Below, piece after piece: positions 51,941-60,966 of a DNA stretch of 64,000 nucleotides. The position numbers and the translations under genes are program-made. Below the pieces are notes generated by a model. It was not told the origin of the DNA. It worked only from the letters and a program-made list of their open reading frames with translations, and did not search any database. This DNA is from Arcobacter acticola (lineage in GTDB: Bacteria > Campylobacterota > Campylobacteria > Campylobacterales > Arcobacteraceae): contig NZ_CP042652.1 of NCBI RefSeq assembly GCF_013177675.1, forward strand, positions 1,736,001 through 1,800,000, in the 5' to 3' direction. The stretch's first letter is position 1; the number at the start of each line of letters is the position of its first letter.

Positions 51941-53171
51941 TGGATGTAATAATGTATTTGATAATTTAAATACTCCTACTACTCCAAGAGTAAATAATGC
52001 AATTGAATCTGTTGATTTTAATTCTATAAAATCAATTCCAGATATTGTATCTATTGGGTTTGAATGGCAAAAAGTGGATGATCCAAAAGTAATTGGATAT
52101 AACTTTTATAGAACAGATTTACAAAAAGATGGTAAAACTCTTAAATTAGTAAAATCTATTGACAATAGATATGCAACACATTACGTGGATAAAGATTTAG
52201 AACCAAATACAAAATACGCATATCAAATATCTGCAAAAGCTGCTGATGGTAGTGAATCAAGAACAACAGAAGCTTATATCACACAAACTCTACCTCGAAT
52301 TGTGCCTGTAAGTTTTGCACAAGCTGTTTCTGAATTACCAAATAGAGTAAAATTATTGTGGAGACCACATCCTGATAAAAGAATACAGTATTATAGAATT
52401 GAGAAATATAATGAAACTATAAATGAATGGATTCATCTAAAAACTGTAGAACAAAGATTGCAAGTTGAATATATTGATACTGGTTTAGACAATAATGCAA
52501 CTTATAAATATAGAATAAAAGCTTTTACATTTAACGATGTAGAATCAGCTCCAACAGCTACACTTGTAGGAAAAACAAAAGCTTTACCTAAAGATGTTTC
52601 AAATATTAGTGTATCTAATAATCTTCCTAAGAAAATCAATATTACGTGGAATGCATCGCCTTCAAGTGACATAATAAGTTATGAGATTCATAGGAGTTCA
52701 TATAGCGTATTAGGGTTTAGTAAAATTGCGACAGTAAATGCAGATACATTAGAATACTCAGATAAAATAAATGATGATGGTAGATATTACTATTATAAAG
52801 TACTTGCTATAGATAAAGATCATTTAGAAAGTAAATTTAACATGGATCCTAAAAAAGGAAGTACATTAGGTAAGCCTTTAAAACCTGTATTAACTCTTGC
52901 ACAAATCCAAGGTAATAAAGCAATTTTAAACTGGAAAGCAGGAGATGAAAGAGCAATTTCATACAATGTTCAAAAAAGAATTAAAGTTAATTTTTTCGAG
53001 TATAAAACTGTAAATATAAATAATATAAACGATTTAAGATTTGAAGATACAGATGTTTTAAGTGGAGTTGAATATAAGTATTCAGTTCAAGCAAATGGAG
53101 AATTTGGATTAGTATCTGATAGAACAGATGAAGCTTCATTAACAATACCAAAATCAAAATCACAACAATAA
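51888..53171 (+). CDS. flpA: Fibronectin type III lipoprotein, FlpA-like
   Basis: 427 residues from the ATG at 51888, eight bases after AAAAGGA and overlapping the rluA-type gene by 53 bases. Lipobox LLFSGC makes it a lipoprotein. The mature part has repeated fibronectin type III modules (WQKVDDPKVIGYNFYR, WRPHPDKRIQYYRIEKY, WNASPSSDIISYEIHRS, WKAGDERAISYNVQKR openings), so four such modules are seen. In Campylobacter jejuni the gene in this position is flpA (Cj1279c), an adhesin binding fibronectin. Orthology is inferred from domain and position. Confidence 0.88.
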   Translation: MINLMKATSLTALILLFSGCNNVFDNLNTPTTPRVNNAIESVDFNSIKSIPDIVSIGFEWQKVDDPKVIGYNFYRTDLQKDGKTLKLVKSIDNRYATHYVDKDLEPNTKYAYQISAKAADGSESRTTEAYITQTLPRIVPVSFAQAVSELPNRVKLLWRPHPDKRIQYYRIEKYNETINEWIHLKTVEQRLQVEYIDTGLDNNATYKYRIKAFTFNDVESAPTATLVGKTKALPKDVSNISVSNNLPKKINITWNASPSSDIISYEIHRSSYSVLGFSKIATVNADTLEYSDKINDDGRYYYYKVLAIDKDHLESKFNMDPKKGSTLGKPLKPVLTLAQIQGNKAILNWKAGDERAISYNVQKRIKVNFFEYKTVNINNINDLRFEDTDVLSGVEYKYSVQANGEFGLVSDRTDEASLTIPKSKSQQ

Positions 53172-53179
53172 GAAGATAA

Positions 53180-54373
53180 ATGCCACATATAGTATTTGAA
53201 AGAAAAGAATTAATAACTACTCCATCACAAAAAGATGGAGTAGATTTTGAGTTTATTGCAAAATCTTATAACTTTACTCAAAAAACAAGAAAAACTGAAT
53301 ATAGAATTGCATTAAAAAATCAAGGAAAAGAATTTTTATTATCATTAAAACCAAAAGATGAAAATTTTATGATTAAAGCAGATAAAGTAACAAGGTTATC
53401 TCCTGTTACTCTTGTAAAAAATGCTTTGAATGCTTATGTTAGCTTAAACAATGCAAATGTATTATTTTCAAATACACATAATTTAAAACTAAAAGATGAA
53501 TCAAAAAGTGAATATTTAAAAGATATTAACTATTTTGTTGATGAGTTTAATACTGAAAAAGAGATACAAATAGAGATTGGATTTGGAAGTGGAAGACATC
53601 TTTTACACCAAGCTAAAGTAAATCCTAATATCCAATTTGTGGGTCTTGAAATTCACTATCCATCAATAGAACAGCTATTAAAACAACTTGAACTTCAAAA
53701 TATAACAAATGTTTTAGTTGTAAATTATGATGCAAGACTTTTTATGGAGTTTATAGAATCAAATAAAGTTGGAAAGATATTTGTACATTTCCCTGTACCC
53801 TGGGATAAAAAACCTCATAGAAGAATTTACTCAAATGAATTTGTAAATGAAGCATTAAGAGTTCTTAAAATTTCTGGAACATTAGAGCTTAGAACTGATA
53901 GTAGAAAATATTTTGATTTTTGTACAGAAGTTTTAACAAACCTTCCAAAAGGAAGAATAACTATCGATATAAATAAAGACTTGGCAGTGTCAAGTAAATA
54001 CGAAGATAGATGGAAGAAACAAGGTAAAAATATCTATGATGTTGTTTTAGAAGCTTTTAACGAAGATGCAAATATTAATTTAGATTTTGATTTTTCATTT
54101 GATTTTGAAGTTAACTTTGAAAATATATTAAAAGATATTCCAACAAAATCTATTATAGAAAAGAATTTTTTTATTCATGTGGAAGAACTTTATGTTATTG
54201 AAGATATTAAGAATTCAGGACTTATAAAATTAACAATGGGAAATTTTGATAGACCTGTTACAAAATATTTATATGTAAATGAAGGAAAAATCTCTTATTA
54301 TCAAGGTAACCCACTCCCTACAAGTGCAAATATTGATGCACATAAAAAACTAAAAGAGATTTTAAGTAAATGA
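53180..54373 (+). CDS. trmB: tRNA (guanine-N7)-methyltransferase, extended form
   Basis: 397 residues, longer than the usual 210-240 because of N- and C-terminal extensions seen in Campylobacterota. SAM site IQIEIGFGSGRHLL near 131, later VGLEIH and FVHFPVPWDKKPHRRI, the TrmB signature. It makes m7G46 in tRNA. The ATG overlap with ftsE (54370-54373, ATGA) shows coupling. Confidence 0.94.
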   Translation: MPHIVFERKELITTPSQKDGVDFEFIAKSYNFTQKTRKTEYRIALKNQGKEFLLSLKPKDENFMIKADKVTRLSPVTLVKNALNAYVSLNNANVLFSNTHNLKLKDESKSEYLKDINYFVDEFNTEKEIQIEIGFGSGRHLLHQAKVNPNIQFVGLEIHYPSIEQLLKQLELQNITNVLVVNYDARLFMEFIESNKVGKIFVHFPVPWDKKPHRRIYSNEFVNEALRVLKISGTLELRTDSRKYFDFCTEVLTNLPKGRITIDINKDLAVSSKYEDRWKKQGKNIYDVVLEAFNEDANINLDFDFSFDFEVNFENILKDIPTKSIIEKNFFIHVEELYVIEDIKNSGLIKLTMGNFDRPVTKYLYVNEGKISYYQGNPLPTSANIDAHKKLKEILSK

Positions 54374-55032
54374 TAGAAGCTAAGAATATTTATCTTTCAT
54401 ATGATGATAATAAATATATTATAAAAAAAGGTAATTTTACTATTAAACCAAAAGAGTTTATCTTTATTGGAGGAAATTCAGGAAGTGGTAAATCTACACT
54501 TTTAAAATCTTTTTATGGAGACATCCCTTTAAAACATGGAAGTTTGAAAATTGAAAATCAAGAAGTTTTTGGTATAAAAGGTAAAAAACTAAGAGTTTTA
54601 AGAAAAGACATAGGTATTATATTTCAAGATTATAAACTAATAAATGAATATACTATTGAAGAAAACATTATGATACCACTTAAAATAAATGGATACTCAG
54701 ATGAAGTGTCAAAGGATCAAGCTAATAAATTGTTAGCACATGTAAGATTATCACATAGAGCAGGATATTATCCAAATGAACTAAGTGGTGGAGAGCAACA
54801 AAGAGTTGCAGTTGCACGTGCACTTGCACATAATCCGAAAATAATCATTGCAGATGAACCAACAGGAAATCTAGATGATTTTTCAGCTGAAGTTGTATGG
54901 AACTTATTAAAAGGTGCTAATGAACAATTGGGTATTACAATTGTTGTAGTAACACACAGAGTTCCAAAAAATCTTGGAATAAAATTTAGACAGTTATCTA
55001 TTGAGGATGGAATCATTTATGAAGTTTCTTAA
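54370..55032 (+). CDS. ftsE: Cell-division ABC ATPase FtsE
   Basis: 220 residues. Walker A GNSGSGKST near 36, Q loop IIFQDYKLI, signature ELSGGEQQRVAVARAL near 138, Walker B IIIADEPTGNLD, switch His in VVTHR. With FtsX it forms a complex that drives septal peptidoglycan hydrolase activators such as EnvC. Overlaps trmB and ftsX. Confidence 0.94.
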   Translation: MIEAKNIYLSYDDNKYIIKKGNFTIKPKEFIFIGGNSGSGKSTLLKSFYGDIPLKHGSLKIENQEVFGIKGKKLRVLRKDIGIIFQDYKLINEYTIEENIMIPLKINGYSDEVSKDQANKLLAHVRLSHRAGYYPNELSGGEQQRVAVARALAHNPKIIIADEPTGNLDDFSAEVVWNLLKGANEQLGITIVVVTHRVPKNLGIKFRQLSIEDGIIYEVS

Positions 55033-55837
55033 AAATTTATTTGCTTTTTTAATTCCATTACTTTCAATGTTAATTACATTTTCGATATTTTTATTAATAA
55101 ATAATGTAGTTGAAAATTACAAATCTAAAATTTCTAGAGACTACTCAATTGTAATAGTTACAAACACACCTTTAGAAAAAGACTCAATTAGTGAATTAGC
55201 AGGAATAAAAGTAGAGAAAATACAAGTTTTGCCAAATGATAAAATTATAACAAGTATAAAATCTAGTTTATCTGATAATTCAATAGAATTATTAAAAGAA
55301 AAACTTCCAAATTTTTATCAAATATACTTGGAAATATTTCCTACAAGTAGTGAATTAGAAGAAATAAAAGAAACTTTATTGCAAAATAAAAATATTAGAA
55401 AAGTTGAAGTATTCTATAAAAATCATAACCAAACATATTTATTACTACTATTACTTAATAGTGTATCATTTATATTATTTTGTATCATAACTTTGTTCGC
55501 AATTATAATTATTGCTAAACAAATAAAACTGTGGTTCCATGAACATAGTGTAAAAATAGCTATTTTAAGATTACATGGTGCTTCAATACTCTATAGTGCA
55601 TCATCTATTTTAAATTATGCATTATTAAGTTCACTATTGGCATTTTTAATATCTGCTGCATTTTTATATTATGTATCACATAATATGACCGTATTATTTC
55701 CTTTAGAGTTACATGATATTATGGATATAGAAATAAATCTTACTTTAGAATTAATGAAAATATTTTTATTATCATTTTGTATATCTATATTTACAATATT
55801 TGGTGTTTTATTAAAGTATAAGATCAATAATGACTAA
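55019..55837 (+). CDS. ftsX: Cell-division membrane protein FtsX
   Basis: 272 residues from the ATG at 55019 (GAGG upstream), overlapping ftsE by 14 bases. Four membrane helices: about 6-26, then three C-terminal (145-170, 195-220, 240-262), with a periplasmic loop (25-140) that in FtsX binds the hydrolase activator. The TATA-like conserved ALRLHGA region reads IAILRLHGAS. It overlaps the EnvC-like gene by eight bases. Confidence 0.9.
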   Translation: MKFLKNLFAFLIPLLSMLITFSIFLLINNVVENYKSKISRDYSIVIVTNTPLEKDSISELAGIKVEKIQVLPNDKIITSIKSSLSDNSIELLKEKLPNFYQIYLEIFPTSSELEEIKETLLQNKNIRKVEVFYKNHNQTYLLLLLLNSVSFILFCIITLFAIIIIAKQIKLWFHEHSVKIAILRLHGASILYSASSILNYALLSSLLAFLISAAFLYYVSHNMTVLFPLELHDIMDIEINLTLELMKIFLLSFCISIFTIFGVLLKYKINND

Positions 55838-57149
55838 AATATTTTTCTTGTTGTTTTTAAGTACGAATCTACTTTTTTCGGCTACTAATATCGATAAAAA
55901 AATTCAAAAGAATAAACAAATTCTTGATTCCAGTGCAAAAAAAGAAGAAACAACATCTTTAAAAATAAAAGAATTAGCAGATAAAATAGAATCACAAAAT
56001 TCAAATATTATAAATCTTGAGAAAGATATTAAACAAGTTAATCAAGATATAGATGAGCATCAAAAACTACTTGAAGATTCAAAACAAAAATTAGATGAAT
56101 TAAAATCTAAATCAACTGATCTAATAAAAGAAAAAACATCTAACGAAGAACAAATAGTTAATACTATAATCGAAGAGTTCTCCATATCAATTGCTTTAAA
56201 ACTCGCTTCTGAAAATAGCTTACAAGAATTAATTGATAGTGAAATATATACTCTTTTATCTCAACACTCAAAAGATAAAGTATTAAAACTAAATAACAAC
56301 TATAATCTCCTATCAACAAATACAAAGAGTAATCAAAAAGATATAGAAAAAATTGCTTCTTATATAGAAGATAGACAAAAAACAAAAGAGAAATTAACAA
56401 GCTTAAAACAAAAGCATTCTAGCTCACTTGAAAATTTAGAAGAACAGCATAAATCATATCAAGAAGAGTTAAGTAAAGTTGCAAAACAACAAGACTCTTT
56501 AAAAAATCTTCTTGCAGAATTAAATATTTTAAAAGAAGAAGAAAATAAAAAAGCTGAAGAAGAGCGAAAAGAAAAGTTAGAAAAACTTTTAGCCAAAAAG
56601 AAAGCTGATGCTAAAAAAACCATAAGAGAAGAAGCACAAGAAGAAGCACCAAATGATGAGATTCAAACAGCTGAAGTTAGAAATCAAAGATATGCAAAAA
56701 ATCTAAATTTAGATGTTAGAAAGATTGGTTCTTCAACTGATGGTATAAAAATTGTTAAATATAGAGGAACATCTACAATTGCACCTCTAAAATCATTTAA
56801 GGTTGTTAAAAATTTTGGAACATATTATGATCCAGTTTATAAAATAAAACTTTTTAATGAATCTATTGTTTTAAAAAGCGATGAACCAAAAGCAAAAGTT
56901 GTTGCTGTTTTAAATGGAAAAGTAGTTTATGCTAAGAAAAATGCAGGAATGCTTGAAAATGTTGTTATTATTCAGCATGAAGATGGTCTTCATACTATTT
57001 ACTCTCATTTAGATGAGATATCTCCTACTCTAGTTGTTGGGAAATGGATTAAACAGGGTTATGTTGTAGGACGTGTTGATGATAGCTTAATGTTTCAAGC
57101 AACAAAAGATTCATCTCATATAGACCCAAAAGACTTATTTAAAATATAA
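55830..57149 (+). CDS. EnvC-like peptidoglycan hydrolase activator (degenerate LytM/M23 domain)
   Basis: 439 residues. Signal peptide (FFLLFLSTNLLFSA), coiled coil (about 20-260, Lys/Glu/Gln-rich), C-terminal M23/LytM domain (about 320-435). In the LytM domain the His-x-x-x-Asp metal motif is replaced (KLFNESIVLKS), while HTIYSHLDE remains, so the zinc site is incomplete, as in EnvC, which activates amidases instead of cutting. Position after ftsEX supports that role. Stop and next start share one base (TAATG-like). Confidence 0.9.
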   Translation: MTKIFFLLFLSTNLLFSATNIDKKIQKNKQILDSSAKKEETTSLKIKELADKIESQNSNIINLEKDIKQVNQDIDEHQKLLEDSKQKLDELKSKSTDLIKEKTSNEEQIVNTIIEEFSISIALKLASENSLQELIDSEIYTLLSQHSKDKVLKLNNNYNLLSTNTKSNQKDIEKIASYIEDRQKTKEKLTSLKQKHSSSLENLEEQHKSYQEELSKVAKQQDSLKNLLAELNILKEEENKKAEEERKEKLEKLLAKKKADAKKTIREEAQEEAPNDEIQTAEVRNQRYAKNLNLDVRKIGSSTDGIKIVKYRGTSTIAPLKSFKVVKNFGTYYDPVYKIKLFNESIVLKSDEPKAKVVAVLNGKVVYAKKNAGMLENVVIIQHEDGLHTIYSHLDEISPTLVVGKWIKQGYVVGRVDDSLMFQATKDSSHIDPKDLFKI

Positions 57150-57601
57150 TGAAAATATTCATAGATGGTGATGCATTTCCAAATCTCTTAAAACCTATAA
57201 TATTAAGAGCTATTGAAAAACAAAAAATAGATACAATTGTCATTGCAAATAAAAAAATAAATATAGGTGCTTCTAATCATATAGAATATATAATTGTAGA
57301 TCTTGGTGCAGATGAAGCTGATAATAAAATAGTTGAAATGCTAAGTGAAAATGATTTAGTAATCACAGCGGATATACCACTTGCAGATAGAACAATTAAT
57401 AAAAATGGCCACGCAATTGATCATAGAGGCGCAATGTACACAGAAGATAATATAAAACAATATCTTGCAATTAGAAATCTAATGCAAGAGATACGAGATA
57501 GCGGAGAGATTACTAAAGGCCCACCTGCTTTTAATCAAAAAGATGCTCAACAATTTGCAAATTCTTTAAATAACTTTTTGCAAAAATATAATAAAAAATA
57601 A
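57149..57601 (+). CDS. YaiI/YqxD-family (DUF188) protein
   Basis: 150 residues. MKIFIDGDAFPNLLKPIILRA start, LGADEADNKIVEMLSENDLVITADIPLADRTI, then HAIDHRGAMYTEDNI, all DUF188 marks. NYN/PIN-like fold with Asp residues that may bind metal; possible nuclease, unproven. The ATG overlaps the EnvC-like stop by one base. Confidence 0.92.
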   Translation: MKIFIDGDAFPNLLKPIILRAIEKQKIDTIVIANKKINIGASNHIEYIIVDLGADEADNKIVEMLSENDLVITADIPLADRTINKNGHAIDHRGAMYTEDNIKQYLAIRNLMQEIRDSGEITKGPPAFNQKDAQQFANSLNNFLQKYNKK

Positions 57602-57610
57602 GGATTTCCC

Positions 57611-58489
57611 ATTATACTAATAGATCAATCAACAAAAAATCAATTTAGAATTTTTTGCAAAGAAAACAATATTCAAGATATGGAAGTAGCTGTTAAATAC
57701 TTTATAGTATTTGGTGGATTAGATATAAAAATAGATACAACAAAACCTCTTTTAGAATTAATTGAAAAGCATATTTTAGATGACTATACTGATCTTAAAT
57801 ATGAAATCACAACAATATGTGGTGGATACAAAGTAGATCAAGCCATTCTAACAGGAATTGCCCAAGGGGATAGAAGAACAACTACATCTTTTAAAAGAGC
57901 TTTTGTAAGCTTTGAAGAAGGTAGTAGATGTATAGAAAAAATAATCGATAGAGGAATTATCGAAATAGAATCTTCACAACATCACCTAGCAAAAAAAAGA
58001 GGTGATGATAAAATTGCAAAAAAACTTCTTTTTACAGCACCATTCTTAAGATTTTGGTTTGCTTTTGTTTCTCCTATATATAAAGGAATAAAAGAAAAAA
58101 ATTACAAAGAATTTTTTGAATTATATGAAAATAAAGAAGCTGAATTTGGAAACTTTGTTTTTGAAGAATTAGCTATGGAATGTTTAAGAGATACATTTAC
58201 AGATGACCCAATTAAACAGTTTGGTAGATATTGGGATGATAAATATGAAATTGATTTAGTTGCAAAAACAATTTCAGGAAAGATAATTGCAGGAAATTGT
58301 AAATACATTACTTCAAAGTTAAAGAAAAATGAACTAAATAAACTAAAAGATGATTCTACTTCAATAGATTTAAATCCTGATATTCTAGTTTTATTTAGTA
58401 AAAACGGGTTTTCAAATGAGTTAAAATCACAAAAAAGTGAAACTCTAAGACTATTTACAACAAAGAGTTTTAAGCTATTATTAGCTTAA
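57611..58489 (+). CDS. DUF234-like protein with a PD-(D/E)XK-type domain, probable ATT start
   Basis: The ORF has its first ATG at 57680 (269 residues), but the frame stays open back to the DUF188 stop, and AAGGA (57600-57604) is six bases before an ATT at 57611, giving 292 residues. N-terminal winged-helix-like part, middle helices, and a C-terminal nuclease-like fold with YEIDLVAK...IIAGNCKY, like the DUF234 tail of prokaryotic STAND-like ATPases but with no ATPase domain. Asn replaces the usual acidic residue before Cys-Lys. Function unknown. Its stop codon overlaps the convergent ABC-F stop. Confidence 0.75.
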   Translation: MILIDQSTKNQFRIFCKENNIQDMEVAVKYFIVFGGLDIKIDTTKPLLELIEKHILDDYTDLKYEITTICGGYKVDQAILTGIAQGDRRTTTSFKRAFVSFEEGSRCIEKIIDRGIIEIESSQHHLAKKRGDDKIAKKLLFTAPFLRFWFAFVSPIYKGIKEKNYKEFFELYENKEAEFGNFVFEELAMECLRDTFTDDPIKQFGRYWDDKYEIDLVAKTISGKIIAGNCKYITSKLKKNELNKLKDDSTSIDLNPDILVLFSKNGFSNELKSQKSETLRLFTTKSFKLLLA

Positions 58490-58490
58490 A
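58472..58490. terminator. Overlapping-stop hairpin between convergent genes
   Basis: TTAAGCTA / TAGCTTAA arms round a short loop; both stop codons (58487-58489 plus, 58486-58488 minus) fall in the right arm. Confidence 0.45.
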
Positions 58491-60315
58491 CCTCATTCAT
58501 TCTTTTTTCAAATTCAGCGTTCATCTCATCAAGTTTTGTTTGAGACACTTCAAGTGCTGAAAATTTAGTTTCAATATCTTTTTCATATTTATTAATATTC
58601 TTTAAAAGTTCAATAGATGAATTATTATCACCTTTATTTGTAGCTTTTGTTAATTCATTTTGGTCATGATCTAAAAGTTCTTCTAATTTTTCAATCTCTT
58701 TTTCTAACTTCTCAACCTCTTTTTTAAGAGGTCCTGTTGCTTTACTTTTCTCAGCAACAATAGCAGCTCTTAATTTTTTACTCTCTTTTTTATTTACTTT
58801 TACATTTTTTACTTTTTTCACTTCAACAACATCATCATCCCAACCAATTTTTTCTAAAAACTCATCATAAGTTCCATCAAAATAGATTGCTTCATCATTT
58901 GCGAATATAATCAATCTATCACAAACTTCTCTTAATAACTCTTCACTATGTGTTACGATGATACTTGAACCCTCAAATGCTTTAATAGCTTTTGTTAAAG
59001 CTGCAATTGAATCCATATCAAGGTGATTTGTAGGCTCATCTAGGAATAATAAGTTTACATCTTTTGCAATTATTTTACCAAGCATTACCCTAGATTTTTC
59101 TCCCCCTGATAATAAAGAAATTTTCTTCTTAGCATTATCTCCACTAAACATCATTAAACCACAAATACTTCTAATTACAGCTTCTGGTAATTTTGTATTT
59201 GTTGAATGTATTTCATCCATAATTGTACTGTTTAGATTTAAGTGAGAAATATTTGTTTGTCCAAAGTGTCCAAAAACTGTACTTCCATGATAGTCAATAG
59301 TTCCACTTAAGGCTTTTAATTCGTTTGCAATTACATTTAGTAAAGTTGATTTTCCTTTACCATTTTTTCCTATGATTCCAAGAGTTTCACCTTTTTGAAG
59401 AGCAAATGAAATATTTTTAAATAAAATATTATCTTTTGAGTATCCAAAGCTTACATCTTTTACTTCAACTAAAAATTTTGCAGGTGTATCTTTATAATTA
59501 AAGTCAAATTTTAAAGTCGAGTCATAACCAATATCTTCTAAAACATCCATTTTTTCTAAAATTTTTACTTTAGATTGTGCTAAAGCTGCTGTTGATGCTC
59601 TAGCTTTATTTTTTGCAATAAAATCTTCAAGTTCTTTTATTTTCTTATCTTGAGCTATTTTTTGTTTTTCATGGTGCTCTTCATTACTTGCTAATTGCTC
59701 ATAAAACTTCTCAGTTCCACCTGCAATCATATATGCATTTCTTCTAATAATTCCCATAGTATGTGTACAAACACTATCCATAAACTCTCTATCGTGGGTA
59801 ATTAAAATTACTTCACCTTCAAAAGTTTTTAAGAAAGCTTTTAACCATCTAATAGATAAAATATCCAAATAGTTTGTAGGCTCATCTAAAAGTAGCATAT
59901 TTGGTTCTGTTAATAGAAGTTTTGCAAGGTTAATTCTAATTTGGTAACCACCTGAAAAAGATTTTGGTGCTTTTTCTAAATCTTCTTGTGAAAATCCAAG
60001 ACCAAATAATATTTTTTCAACCTTGTAAATACTAAATTTATCATCTTCAGCAAGTGCAAGTGCAGTTTCATCTACCAATGTTTTTTCTGTAAAATCAAAA
60101 TATTGTTTTAATGCTCCAATTTTATAATTCTTTGGAATCATTACATCACCACCATCGGCTTGTTCTTCATTAAGAATTAACTTGAAAAGTGTTGATTTAC
60201 CACTACCATTTCGCCCTACTAAACCTATTTTATTACCAGAATTTAGTCTTAAATTTAGTTCACTAAAAAGCTCATTTGGCCCATAGCTTTTTGATACATT
60301 TGAAAGTTCTATCAT
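58486..60315 (-). CDS. ABC-F family ATPase (Uup/YheS-like)
   Basis: 609 residues, two ATPase domains and no membrane part. Walker A GRNGSGKST near 34 and GKNGKGKST near 318; signatures SGGYQIRINLAKLL and LSGGEKSRVMLGK; Walker B LLLLDEPTNYLD and LLFLDEPTNHLD. P-site tRNA-interaction linker between the domains and a charged C-terminal coiled coil (about 535-605). ABC-F proteins act on stalled ribosomes; some give antibiotic resistance. The housekeeping YheS/Uup type is the likely one. Confidence 0.93.
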   Translation of the reverse strand: MIELSNVSKSYGPNELFSELNLRLNSGNKIGLVGRNGSGKSTLFKLILNEEQADGGDVMIPKNYKIGALKQYFDFTEKTLVDETALALAEDDKFSIYKVEKILFGLGFSQEDLEKAPKSFSGGYQIRINLAKLLLTEPNMLLLDEPTNYLDILSIRWLKAFLKTFEGEVILITHDREFMDSVCTHTMGIIRRNAYMIAGGTEKFYEQLASNEEHHEKQKIAQDKKIKELEDFIAKNKARASTAALAQSKVKILEKMDVLEDIGYDSTLKFDFNYKDTPAKFLVEVKDVSFGYSKDNILFKNISFALQKGETLGIIGKNGKGKSTLLNVIANELKALSGTIDYHGSTVFGHFGQTNISHLNLNSTIMDEIHSTNTKLPEAVIRSICGLMMFSGDNAKKKISLLSGGEKSRVMLGKIIAKDVNLLFLDEPTNHLDMDSIAALTKAIKAFEGSSIIVTHSEELLREVCDRLIIFANDEAIYFDGTYDEFLEKIGWDDDVVEVKKVKNVKVNKKESKKLRAAIVAEKSKATGPLKKEVEKLEKEIEKLEELLDHDQNELTKATNKGDNNSSIELLKNINKYEKDIETKFSALEVSQTKLDEMNAEFEKRMNEV

Positions 60316-60461
60316 GTTTCTCTTTTATTATGTGTTTTATATTTTTTTGATTTGGAAGTATACGATATATGTGGTTATATGTTGATTAGAGAGAATTTAT
60401 TAATTAAGTGTCTTAATTCACAAATATTAAATTTAGACACCTTTTATATGGATAATATTAA

Positions 60462-60833
60462 TTATTTTTTAGAACTTGTTATCCATTTTTTAGCTTTTTC
60501 TAAATCAGTAAATTCAAAATGTTTAATTTCAGCTGCAATAAAATGTTTTCCTAAATCTTGAGCAAATTCACCTATTATACTATTTGTAACTATAGCTACT
60601 TTAGATACTTTTTTATGGTGAGCATTTATAAATTTTAAATGACTAATTAATGCACCAAAAGAATCCCATCCGGGGAATGTTTCAACATAAATTATTATAC
60701 CATTCAATTTTTCATGATTTTCAATAAAAGGATCTATAATATCCCTTGCAGAATTAAAATCACTCTCACTTAATCTACCGTTTGGTTTTAATATTGCTAT
60801 ATATTCTTTTTCATTTAAATGTACTTGCATCAT
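60462..60833 (-). CDS. SpoIIAA-like (STAS-type) protein
   Basis: 123 residues. Strand-helix pattern ILKPNGRLSESDFNSARDIIDPFI, then GIIIYVETFPGWDSFGALISHLKFINAHHKKVSKVAIVT, typical of the SpoIIAA-like family. These proteins are related to lipid-binding Sec14-like and STAS folds; no function established. Two possible ATG codons in a row after AAAGGA. Single gene with weak hairpin below it (60408-60441). Confidence 0.88.
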   Translation of the reverse strand: MMQVHLNEKEYIAILKPNGRLSESDFNSARDIIDPFIENHEKLNGIIIYVETFPGWDSFGALISHLKFINAHHKKVSKVAIVTNSIIGEFAQDLGKHFIAAEIKHFEFTDLEKAKKWITSSKK

Positions 60834-60911
60834 TAATTATCCTTTAAAATATTATATTTTATATTTTAATTATACTATTTAAAAAATTTATTTTCATCAT
60901 AAAAATAAAAA

Positions 60912-60941
60912 AAGGGTAAGAACATTTAAGCTCTTACCCTT
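60912..60941. terminator. dapD terminator
   Basis: 10-bp stem AAGGGTAAGA / TCTTACCCTT, 10-base loop, with an A-run and T-run on either side, just below dapD; bidirectional. Confidence 0.85.
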
Positions 60942-60966
60942 TTATATCTATAAAGTTTTTAAAAAA

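Noticed and set aside
60408-60441. GTGTCT/AGACAC hairpin as terminator of the SpoIIAA-like gene
   Set aside because: Only a 6-bp core with a long loop and no T-run on the minus strand; too weak to list.
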